Assembly: GCF_051967575.1 (NCBI RefSeq)
Contig: NZ_JBQCJW010000050.1
Span: 1 to 13,091 of the forward strand
Origin: Solibacillus silvestris_B
GTDB lineage: Bacteria; Bacillota; Bacilli; Bacillales_A; Planococcaceae
Length of the DNA stretch: 13,091 bases
Direction of reading: 5' to 3'
A program made the translations under genes and the position numbers. Below the pieces are notes generated by a model. That model made no database searches, was not told the DNA's origin, and worked only from the letters and a program-made list of their open reading frames with translations. Of the stretch, positions 1-6,690 are shown piece after piece; positions within the stretch are counted from its first letter, which is position 1; each line of letters begins with the position of its first letter.

Positions 1-355
1 GGCTTTGATTTTCTATCTGACTAGAAAATATAAATGGAGAAATCCATTTTTCAAATAGAATAAACACAATGGTAAATAGTATATAAACAACTAAAGTAAA
101 ATTAAATGCAGTCGAGACATACCGAGTTTTCAGCGAATTGTCCAAATCATTTAAATATCTCGCTAATGCTTGTGTAACTTCTAGTGCAATTACTAAATTC
201 ACAAATGTAATTATTAATGTAACTATATCAATTAAACCATAATCACTAGGACTCAAGATTCGGGTATACAATGGGAGTAATAGAAAAGATATACCTCTTG
301 TTAACACGGTTGCTAACGTATATATTAACCCATGTCCCATTACTTTTCTTAACAT
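1..355 (-). CDS. wzx: Wzx-type polysaccharide flippase, N-terminal part (cut by window edge)
   Basis: This is the first 118 codons of an integral membrane protein of the MOP/polysaccharide-transport superfamily, which flips undecaprenyl-diphosphate-linked repeat units across the cytoplasmic membrane. It starts at ATG 355, with AAAGAGG seven bases upstream (363-369). The reading begins MLRKVMGHGLIYTLATVLTR, followed by a hydrophobic helix and the family hallmark LPLYTRILSPSDYGLIDI at about residues 27-44. Two more hydrophobic stretches lie at about 44-60 and 84-102. This is the usual N-terminal signature of Wzx/RfbX proteins, which normally have 12-14 helices over 400-500 residues, so about three quarters lies beyond the left edge. 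It starts 26 bp after the stop of the glycosyltransferase gene, clearly in the same operon. A teichuronic-acid or O-antigen type exporter of the same fold is the only realistic alternative. The family call is firm; the substrate is unknown. Confidence 0.88.
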   Translation of the reverse strand, partial: MLRKVMGHGLIYTLATVLTRGISFLLLPLYTRILSPSDYGLIDIVTLIITFVNLVIALEVTQALARYLNDLDNSLKTRYVSTAFNFTLVVYILFTIVFILFEKWISPFIFSSQIENQS

Positions 356-362
356 GCTACAA

Positions 363-369
363 CCTCTTT
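363..369 (-). promoter_or_regulatory. Ribosome binding site of the flippase gene
   Basis: AAAGAGG on the minus strand lies seven bases before ATG 355. It fixes the start of the flippase gene, which is cut by the window edge. Confidence 0.7.
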
Positions 370-381
370 ATTTTAGCTTTT

Positions 382-1392
382 TCAACGATATATTTGTGCT
401 AATTTTTCAGCTACAACTTTTATATCATGTACCTTTTCAGCATACTTTCTCCCCTGCATTCCAACTTTGTACCTTTCTTCTGCTGGCGCTTGAATCCAGT
501 TAGCTAATATTTCTTCAACCGTGTCAGGGTTTGCATTGATAATAGGTAAGCCTTCTGGATAACCACTTAAAAATTCAGGCAGTATATAACATATGACAGG
601 TTTCCCTAACGCCATTGCCTCACAAGCAAAGATTCCATGTGCTCCTCCACATAACTGATCAATTACAATATCAGCAGTTTTGTAAATTTCTATCGCTTGT
701 TGATTAGACATTTTTTCAACGCGCTTATATTTAAATTTAAGACCTTTATTCTGTAAGTTTTCTATCGCTTTTTCAACATAAACTGTTCCTTTAAATGCTT
801 GTTGACTAGGTGCATGGACAATAACAGGCTCATTTGTATCATCTAATACAGGATAAACAGGCTGATACAATTCAGTATCTACACGTTGACCGATAATATG
901 GACTTTTTCAAAATAGGGATTTAAAAATTCATTAAACGTATGATCAGAAAAAATAGCTACACCATCTGTTAAATCAGACCATCGTTTCATTTTCTCTATG
1001 TTATTTTGTTCATCCTCATTGTAAGAATTAACAAAAAAGGGATTTCTTTTAGCTTCTATTAGAGGTAGTCTAACATCACTACCCCAAAACTCACTAAACA
1101 CCTTAATACCTGATTTTTTTAAAATTTTAACATCTAAATATTTAGGTAAAATAGAAGTTCCAAAATGATAATGTATAATATCATATTCCTTTCTAATTTC
1201 GTTTACTTTTTTTACTCTATCAAGTAATTTAATCACCTTAGATTTACTTTCAATAAACTCCCATTCATTTTTATATTTAAAGGGGTGTACGGCTGTTAAA
1301 CTATCTGCTTTAAGACCAATAGCTCTTAAACCTCTTACACTTAAAGATACTTGGCCTGCAATCTCCACAGGGGTATGTAAAATTTTCATCAT
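382..1392 (-). CDS. GT4-type glycosyltransferase
   Basis: Cytosolic or membrane-associated glycosyltransferase of 336 residues with the GT-B two-domain layout, expected to add one sugar to the lipid-linked repeat unit. The N-terminal half has YDIIHYHFGTS (about 70-80) and FWGSDVRLP (about 102-110), as in retaining GT4 enzymes. The linker has VDTELYQPV (171-179), the common VDxxxFxP turn. The C-terminal half has HAPSQQAFKGT (193-203) and the donor-binding region GGAHGIFACEAMALGKPVI (249-267), where Glu258 lies in the family's acidic donor-site motif. The first E of the usual E-x7-E pair is replaced, around Gly249-Gly250, so the fit to canonical GT4 is imperfect. The gene starts at ATGATG (1392), overlapping the acetyltransferase stop by 4 nt; the second Met would work equally well. 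Donor and acceptor cannot be read from the sequence. Confidence 0.82.
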   Translation of the reverse strand: MMKILHTPVEIAGQVSLSVRGLRAIGLKADSLTAVHPFKYKNEWEFIESKSKVIKLLDRVKKVNEIRKEYDIIHYHFGTSILPKYLDVKILKKSGIKVFSEFWGSDVRLPLIEAKRNPFFVNSYNEDEQNNIEKMKRWSDLTDGVAIFSDHTFNEFLNPYFEKVHIIGQRVDTELYQPVYPVLDDTNEPVIVHAPSQQAFKGTVYVEKAIENLQNKGLKFKYKRVEKMSNQQAIEIYKTADIVIDQLCGGAHGIFACEAMALGKPVICYILPEFLSGYPEGLPIINANPDTVEEILANWIQAPAEERYKVGMQGRKYAEKVHDIKVVAEKLAQIYR

Positions 1393-2054
1393 ATTTTTCC
1401 CTCATCTAATATACGACTAGGATTTCCAACTATAATTACATTTTCAGGTGTGTCTTTAATAACAACACTTCCCATCCCTACTAACGTACCTTGATTTAAT
1501 ATTACTCCATTACGTATCGATGCACTTGCACCAATGTAACAACTTTCTTTCACTTGAACCCCACCAGATAAATTAACACAACTAGCCAGAATATTATTGT
1601 TTTTCAAAATACAATCATGGTTTATAACTGACCCCGATAATATAATAGTAAAATCACCAATTATTACATTTGAGCATATAGTTACATTAGGAAAAATTAT
1701 GTTTCCAATGCCTAAGATGGAAGATTTTGAAACTCGTGCACTTGGATGAATTATATTTATAAACCTCTTAGTATCAATGTCGATTTTTCGGATAATTTCT
1801 AGACGGTTTTTATAACTTCTTTCACTACCTATTGTAAAAACGAAATTCACTTCTTCTGGCAATTGCTTCGCTAAAGATAATCCGCCTAACACTGAATAAC
1901 CATTAATATTCTTTTGATGAATTTTTTCATCATCATCAAGATAGCCTAAAATTTCGTATTTATTTTCATTAGATAATATTGATATTTCTTCTATAATTTC
2001 CGCCACATCAATCGAATTACCACCTGTACCAATGATAATAATTTTAGTTGTCAT
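1389..2054 (-). CDS. pglD: PglD/NeuD-family sugar O/N-acyltransferase
   Basis: A 221-residue trimeric left-handed beta-helix acyltransferase, expected to acetylate the amino group of a UDP-amino-sugar using acetyl-CoA. The N-terminal domain (about 1-80) starts with a Rossmann-like loop, IIIIGTGGNSIDVAEII, the nucleotide-sugar binding part typical of PglD and NeuD. Hexapeptide repeats run from about 103 to 200 (VTICSNVIIGDFTII, CYIGASASIRNG, TLVGMGSVVIKD). INHDC at 144-148 carries His146, which matches the general-base histidine of PglD. The end has VGNPSRIL, the usual closing motif of these enzymes. It lies 11 bp after the aminotransferase gene, the pairing seen in pglE-pglD, so it probably acetylates that enzyme's product. 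A WbpD-like role toward a 3-amino-uronate is also possible, but WbpD proteins normally lack the N-terminal domain. The symbol describes family only. Confidence 0.85.
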   Translation of the reverse strand: MTTKIIIIGTGGNSIDVAEIIEEISILSNENKYEILGYLDDDEKIHQKNINGYSVLGGLSLAKQLPEEVNFVFTIGSERSYKNRLEIIRKIDIDTKRFINIIHPSARVSKSSILGIGNIIFPNVTICSNVIIGDFTIILSGSVINHDCILKNNNILASCVNLSGGVQVKESCYIGASASIRNGVILNQGTLVGMGSVVIKDTPENVIIVGNPSRILDEGKI

Positions 2055-2065
2055 TAATTCACCCG

Positions 2066-3178
2066 CTATCTTATCAACAATTTTATTTCTTTTGAAATAT
2101 TGGTAATTTCTGATTTTTCTAACACTGGACTTAATGGTAGTGCCAAGCCTTGCTTAAATAAATTTGTCGATATATTTAAAATTTGATTATCAGCACTATA
2201 TTTAGATTTGTAATAATTTAAATCGATGAGTGAGTGTGCACCTAAATTGGCTTCAATTCCTTTATTCTTTAACTTTTGAATACAGTCGTTACGATTAATA
2301 CTCGTATCTAAAACAACCATTAAAGTCTGCCAAGCATGTCCTTCAATTTTTTCAGGCAACTGAATATTTGAACAGTTTTTTAATAACTCGTAATAATAAT
2401 CTACCAATTCACTTCTTTTTTGAACCCAACTGTCAAAATGCTTTAATTGGTGAATGCCCAATACTGCTTGAAATTCTGTAAGGCGGTAATTAAAGCCAGG
2501 CAAAACAAAATCCATTGAGCCATCTTCATTTCTCTCAATTCCATGATTCCTCAATAAATTCATTTTATAACTTAAAGCTTCATTATTTGTTACAACAGCA
2601 CCGCCTTCACCTGTAGTGATGGCTTTTCGTGGATGCCAAGAAAAACAGCCTATGTCTCCAAATGTTCCTACGTGTTGTCCATTCCATTTAGCTCCTAACG
2701 CACATGCAGCATCCTCTACTACAAATAAATTAAATTTATTAGCAATTTCCATAATACGTGTCATATTAGCAGGTGCGCCAAATTCATGTACTACAATAAT
2801 GGCTTTAGGTTTTTCTTTTTCCGAATAATTCTTAATCGCTTCTTCTAATTTATCTGGATCCATATTATATGTCTTAGCATCTACATCCACTAATACTGTA
2901 CGTGCCTTTTGAATCTCTACAACGTTTGCTGTTGCAGGGAACGTAAAACCAGGGACAAATACAGCATCCCCTTCACCAATATTTAATGCTGCTAGTGCAA
3001 TATGTAGTGCAGCTGTTCCACTAGAAACAGCTACTACATGTTGTACGTTCATATATGCTTTCAAAGATTCTTCAAATTCAGCTACATATTTCCCTTGAAC
3101 AAGCATTCCAGTTCGCAATACCTCAGACACTGCTTGAATTTCTTCTTCGCTAATAATTGGTTGTGACAACTTAATCAT
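2066..3178 (-). CDS. DegT/DnrJ/EryC1 (PglE/WbpE-like) PLP sugar aminotransferase
   Basis: PLP-dependent aminotransferase of 370 residues that converts a keto group of a nucleotide sugar to an amine, with glutamate as usual donor. Visible motifs are SGTAALHIAL (53-62, phosphate-binding), PGFTFPATAN (76-85), EDAACALGA (155-163, with Asp156 contacting the pyridine nitrogen), and SWHPRKAITTGEGGAV (180-195), where Lys185 is the Schiff-base lysine. LRNHGI and the NYRLTEFQAVLG stretch are also typical. Length is normal. It starts 4 bp after the epimerase stop. Both a PglE role (4-amination after the 4,6-dehydratase) and a WbpE role (3-amination after the Gfo/Idh oxidase) fit the neighbours. Its position right before the PglD-like gene favours the first, and the presence of WbpA/WbpB-like genes favours the second. 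The sequence does not decide. Confidence 0.9.
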   Translation of the reverse strand: MIKLSQPIISEEEIQAVSEVLRTGMLVQGKYVAEFEESLKAYMNVQHVVAVSSGTAALHIALAALNIGEGDAVFVPGFTFPATANVVEIQKARTVLVDVDAKTYNMDPDKLEEAIKNYSEKEKPKAIIVVHEFGAPANMTRIMEIANKFNLFVVEDAACALGAKWNGQHVGTFGDIGCFSWHPRKAITTGEGGAVVTNNEALSYKMNLLRNHGIERNEDGSMDFVLPGFNYRLTEFQAVLGIHQLKHFDSWVQKRSELVDYYYELLKNCSNIQLPEKIEGHAWQTLMVVLDTSINRNDCIQKLKNKGIEANLGAHSLIDLNYYKSKYSADNQILNISTNLFKQGLALPLSPVLEKSEITNISKEIKLLIR

Positions 3179-3182
3179 CTTA

Positions 3183-4154
3183 TCACTCTTTTCCTTTAAA
3201 AAAATCTGCCGTTCTTAAAATACCCTCTTCTAGATCCACTTTTGCTTCAAATTCTAATAATTCTTTAGCTTTATCGATTTGAGGAATACGTAATTCAATA
3301 TCTGCAGACACCTTAGGCACAAATGTTACTTTTGATTCTGAATCTAATACTCGAATTACTGTGTTAGCTAAACCATAAATTGTTGTAACGGTTCTTGAAT
3401 TCCCAATATTGAATGACTCTCCAACTGCTTGGTCGTACACTAAAGTTCTTAAGACACCTTCTACCATGTCATCTACATAGCACCATGCTCTAATTTGTGT
3501 ACCGTCTCCATGAATTTGTATTTCTTCATTTTTTATTGCCTTCATGATGAATGTTCTAATAGCCCCTTCACCTACTTGACTAGGACCATATACATTAAAA
3601 GGTCTTACTGTTACTGTAGGTAAATTATATTGTTTAAAGTACGCATATGCCATATGTTCTTCTGCCAACTTACTTACAGCATACGTCCATCGAGCTTCCC
3701 CAACAGCACCTAGTACAGTAGGACTTGTTTCTTCTGATCTAAAAGCTAATTGTCCAAATACTTCACTTGTACTGAAGCACACAACCCGTTTACAATCTTC
3801 CAGTGTCGTAGCAGCTTCTAGAACATTAGCTGACCCTATCATATTCACTTGCATCGTTTTTACTGGATTTTTAACTACAGTATCAATACCAGCAATCCCT
3901 GCACAATGAATAACATAATTAGCGCCCTTAATATTTTCTTTTAAGTGATCTATATCTAATACATTCCCTTTAATAACTGTTAAATTAGGATGGTTTTTAA
4001 AATCTTTATCTTTTAATGCATCTCGATCAAAGCTATCATATATCGTCACTCGATTATTTTCTAGTAATTTACCTGCTAATGTAGAACCAATAAAACCAGC
4101 ACCGCCTGTGATAAAAATATTTTGCCCTTTAATTTTTTCTAATAAATGTTTCAT
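3183..4154 (-). CDS. NAD-dependent epimerase/dehydratase (extended SDR), possibly a UDP-uronate decarboxylase or epimerase
   Basis: A 323-residue cytosolic extended short-chain dehydrogenase acting on a nucleotide sugar. ITGGAGFIG (15-23) is the NAD-binding loop, STSEVFG (128-134) is the active-site strand, YAVSK (158-162) is the Tyr/Lys pair, and RPFNVYGPSQ (184-193) and the VDD element near 227 are substrate-domain motifs. STSEV with Glu131 and the late RIPQIDKAKELL (289-300) with Arg289 recall the Ser/Glu/Arg set used for decarboxylation in ArnA and UXS enzymes. A UDP-sugar dehydrogenase gene lies directly upstream, so its substrate could be the uronic acid that enzyme makes. Many plain epimerases and 4,6-dehydratases share these residues, so C4-epimerase is equally possible. 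It starts at ATG 4154 behind GAGGAG, 12 bp after the dehydrogenase stop. Confidence 0.85.
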   Translation of the reverse strand: MKHLLEKIKGQNIFITGGAGFIGSTLAGKLLENNRVTIYDSFDRDALKDKDFKNHPNLTVIKGNVLDIDHLKENIKGANYVIHCAGIAGIDTVVKNPVKTMQVNMIGSANVLEAATTLEDCKRVVCFSTSEVFGQLAFRSEETSPTVLGAVGEARWTYAVSKLAEEHMAYAYFKQYNLPTVTVRPFNVYGPSQVGEGAIRTFIMKAIKNEEIQIHGDGTQIRAWCYVDDMVEGVLRTLVYDQAVGESFNIGNSRTVTTIYGLANTVIRVLDSESKVTFVPKVSADIELRIPQIDKAKELLEFEAKVDLEEGILRTADFFKGKE

Positions 4155-4166
4155 TAATAAACTCCT

Positions 4167-5477
4167 CTATAATTTGATGTATTTACTTTCTTCTGAGCTA
4201 TAAGAATTACGCGTATCTAAAACTGCATTTGAAAACTTGTTAATTTCATTATAATCAAATTCACTGTGATTCGTTGCAATGATTATTAAATCTGCTCCTC
4301 TTAATAATTGCTCGTTTAATGAAACAGATTGAACTATGTTGCCCGCTAGTTTAAATTCAGGAACGTGAGGATCTACTACTTGCCAATTGGCACCGAATTG
4401 AGTTAGTCGTTCTAAGATTGGTAATACAGGCGATTCACGGTAGTCGTCGATATCTCTTTTATACGCGACCCCTAACACGACAATATTTGAACCACGGATA
4501 GCTTTACCTTGTTCGTTTAAGATTTCCATCGCACGTTGTACAACAAAGTCTGGCATGCTGTCGTTAATTTCGCCCGCTGTTTCAATCAGTTTTGTATGGT
4601 AGTTATATTCACGTGCTTTCCACGTCAAGTACCATGGATCGATTGGAATACAGTGACCTCCTAATCCAGGTCCTGGATAGAACGGCATAAATCCATATGG
4701 CTTAGTTGCTGCAGCGTCAATAACCTCCCATACATCAATGCCCATCTTATTACATAAAATTGCCATTTCATTTGCAAGGGCTATATTAATATTACGGAAG
4801 GTGTTTTCCAATAATTTCTCCATCTCTGCTACAGCTGGGCTTGATACTTCATGTACGTCACCATCTAACACAGCGCGGTACATAGAAGCAGCTACTTTTG
4901 TACAAGCTTCCGTTATACCACCGACCACTTTCGGTGTGTTTTTCGTATTGAAATGCTTATTTCCAGGATCAACACGCTCTGGTGAATAAGCGATAAAAAT
5001 ATCTTCACCAACAATAAAGCCTTTTTCTTCTAAAATTGGTTTAATTAATTCTTCTGTCGTTCCTGGATATGTTGTACTTTCTAATACGACCAATGTCCCT
5101 GCCGTCACATTGGCTGCGATTGCTTGGGCAGAGCTTTTTACATACGACATGTTCGGTTGTTTATAAATATCTAACGGTGTCGGTACACAAATGGCAATGG
5201 CGTCAACTTCTTTAATAAAGCTATAATCAAATGTTGCTTTTAATTGTCCCGATTTCACCAACTGCTCTAAATCTTCTTGAATCACATCACCGATGTAATT
5301 TTCACCAGCATTAACCCTGTCTACTTTTTCTTTTTGAACATCAAAGCCAATTACTTGAAAACCTGCTTTAGCTTTTTCTACTGCTAATGGTAAACCTACG
5401 TACCCTAAACCAACAACCCCAATTGTTGCTGTTTTATTTTCTAATTTTTTTTGTAATGATTTTGCGTATTCCATCAT
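4167..5477 (-). CDS. wbpA: UDP-N-acetyl-sugar 6-dehydrogenase (WbpA-like)
   Basis: Oxidises C6 of a UDP-hexose, most likely UDP-GlcNAc or a relative, to the uronic acid in two NAD-dependent steps. The 436 residues show the three-domain UDP-Glc/GDP-Man dehydrogenase layout. VVGLGYVGLPLA (21-32) is the NAD site. ICVPTP (96-101), ESTTYPGTT (133-141) and YSPERVDPGN (164-173) are of the type seen in N-acetyl sugar dehydrogenases. Lys222 and Asn225 lie in EMEKLLENTFRN, and GLGGHCIPIDP (271-281) carries the catalytic Cys276. The C-terminal domain includes GVAYKRDIDDYRESP, also typical. The start at ATGATG (5477) overlaps the Gfo/Idh stop by 4 nt, so the two are translationally coupled as expected for a WbpA-WbpB pair. 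UDP-GlcNAc versus UDP-ManNAc (WecC) is not settled from sequence. Confidence 0.9.
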   Translation of the reverse strand: MMEYAKSLQKKLENKTATIGVVGLGYVGLPLAVEKAKAGFQVIGFDVQKEKVDRVNAGENYIGDVIQEDLEQLVKSGQLKATFDYSFIKEVDAIAICVPTPLDIYKQPNMSYVKSSAQAIAANVTAGTLVVLESTTYPGTTEELIKPILEEKGFIVGEDIFIAYSPERVDPGNKHFNTKNTPKVVGGITEACTKVAASMYRAVLDGDVHEVSSPAVAEMEKLLENTFRNINIALANEMAILCNKMGIDVWEVIDAAATKPYGFMPFYPGPGLGGHCIPIDPWYLTWKAREYNYHTKLIETAGEINDSMPDFVVQRAMEILNEQGKAIRGSNIVVLGVAYKRDIDDYRESPVLPILERLTQFGANWQVVDPHVPEFKLAGNIVQSVSLNEQLLRGADLIIIATNHSEFDYNEINKFSNAVLDTRNSYSSEESKYIKL

Positions 5478-6499
5478 GCTTCATCCTTCACCATCGAAAT
5501 TTTCTCACCTTTAGCAGCTGATGTATAAAATGCTTCTACCAAACTTAGTGCGTTCTCTCCATCTTTCCCGGTTACAGCAGGTGTTGTGTTACTTGTAATC
5601 GCTTCTATCATATCTTCTATAATTTTTTGATGCCCGGGTGTACCCCAAGGGTCTACTTTAATCATTTCTGACCATTGTTGAAGCTCTTCTTGTTCGATTC
5701 CTTCAATATCAATATGTTCGAGATACAGCGCATTCGTACCACCGATTTTAACCGTTCCTTTTTCACCAAAAATCGTAATCGATTCTTCAAAATTTTTAGG
5801 AAAAACCGTCGTCGAAGCTTGTACTGTCGCAAGTACACCTGATTCAAATCTAATCACACCTGTTGAGACATCTTCCGCTTCGATATCGCGTAAACGTGTT
5901 GCTTCCATACTAAATACTTCTTTCGGTTGACCTAAATACCAAAGTAGTAAATCTAAATTATGAATCGCTTGGTTCATTAAAACGCCCCCGTCAAACTCTT
6001 TTGTTCCGCGCCACGGAGATTGGTCATAATACGCTTGTCCACGGTTCCAGTTCACGATACATAATGCATGGCTTACTTTTCCTAACAAATTATTATCCAA
6101 AATCCACTTTAGTTTCATAGCTACAGGGCGGAAACGATTCGGATGAACAACAGCTAAATTGACGTTATACTTTTCGGCTGCTTGTATAATCGTATTCGCT
6201 TGTTCTGCGTTCATCGCAATCGGCTTTTCGACAATAATATGTTTACCGTAAGAAGCAGCCAATGTAGCTAGGTTTGCATGACTGCCACTTGGTGTACAAA
6301 TATTTACTATATCTATAGCCTCATCTTGTAACATATCATCAACATTACTATATGTTTTTGCATTATATTGTTCTGAATAAGATAACATTAGTTCAGGAAC
6401 ACGATCGCAAACAGCAACTAATTGTGCACCGGGTATTTTATCAATAGCTTCCGCATGTTTTTTTGCTATGAAGCCACAACCAACGATTGCAAAGTTCAT
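5474..6499 (-). CDS. wbpB: Gfo/Idh/MocA oxidoreductase, WbpB/WlbA-like
   Basis: NAD-dependent sugar oxidoreductase of 341 residues. WbpB and WlbA oxidise C3 of UDP-GlcNAc-uronic acid to prepare it for 3-amination. FAIVGCGFIAKKHAEAI (3-19) is the Rossmann loop. VEKPIAMN (90-97) carries the family Lys92. MNQAIHNLDLLLWYLG (175-190) carries His180, in the position of the catalytic His of WlbA. HPNRFRP (119-125) and SPWRGTKEFDGGVL (161-174) also match this branch. The gene overlaps the WbpA-like gene by 4 nt, the strongest argument for a 3-oxo-uronate intermediate. The start at 6499 has AAGAAGGT six bases upstream. Unlike its neighbours it is preceded by a gap of 190 bp, so it may mark the start of a separately acquired sugar module. 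Other Gfo/Idh activities are possible. Confidence 0.83.
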   Translation of the reverse strand: MNFAIVGCGFIAKKHAEAIDKIPGAQLVAVCDRVPELMLSYSEQYNAKTYSNVDDMLQDEAIDIVNICTPSGSHANLATLAASYGKHIIVEKPIAMNAEQANTIIQAAEKYNVNLAVVHPNRFRPVAMKLKWILDNNLLGKVSHALCIVNWNRGQAYYDQSPWRGTKEFDGGVLMNQAIHNLDLLLWYLGQPKEVFSMEATRLRDIEAEDVSTGVIRFESGVLATVQASTTVFPKNFEESITIFGEKGTVKIGGTNALYLEHIDIEGIEQEELQQWSEMIKVDPWGTPGHQKIIEDMIEAITSNTTPAVTGKDGENALSLVEAFYTSAAKGEKISMVKDEA

Positions 6500-6516
6500 A
6501 AGTATACCTTCTTTTC

Positions 6517-6690
6517 TTATTTCAAATTCCTCATCAAATATTTCATTTTCTTCCAGATTTTACGAAAGCGATTCGCTCGTTTAAAACTAACAACTGCAGC
6601 TACTTTTTTCTTAGATATATCTCTAAATCCATTAAATATTTTCGAGTAATTTAGAAAGTTGTTTGGTGTATTAAATGTTAATAATTCTTT
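6517..6690 (-). pseudogene. Possible 3' remnant of a lost gene between dehydratase and oxidoreductase
   Basis: The 190-bp gap is far larger than the other junctions of this operon. One minus-strand frame in it is open for 57 codons and ends at TAA (6517-6519), just before the ribosome binding site of the next gene. The reading has a coding-like look, starting KELLTFNTPNNFLNY and ending in the strongly basic KRANRFRKIWKKMKYLMRNL. No ATG is placed to start it: the first Met codons are eight codons or fewer from the end, and the frame closes upstream at TGA inside the end of the dehydratase gene. This looks like the C-terminal tail of a deleted protein, perhaps a glycosyltransferase or membrane enzyme, but I cannot assign a family. 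It may also be chance in AT-rich DNA. Confidence 0.35.

Noticed and set aside
2616..2828. Plus-strand open frame of 70 codons
   Set aside because: It is antisense to the conserved aminotransferase gene, including its catalytic-lysine region, and has no ribosome binding site or recognisable motif.
4738..4989. Plus-strand open frame of 83 codons
   Set aside because: It lies entirely opposite the UDP-sugar dehydrogenase and is a shadow of its codon pattern.
5662..5847. Minus-strand open frame of 61 codons in another frame of the Gfo/Idh gene
   Set aside because: It is nested within a clearly conserved gene. The Arg/Lys/Leu-rich reading has no family features.
6422..6649. Plus-strand open frame of 75 codons across the gap near 6500-6690
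   Set aside because: It overlaps the start of the oxidoreductase gene on the opposite strand. The Phe-rich translation looks like antisense of Lys-rich sequence and no ribosome binding site precedes it.
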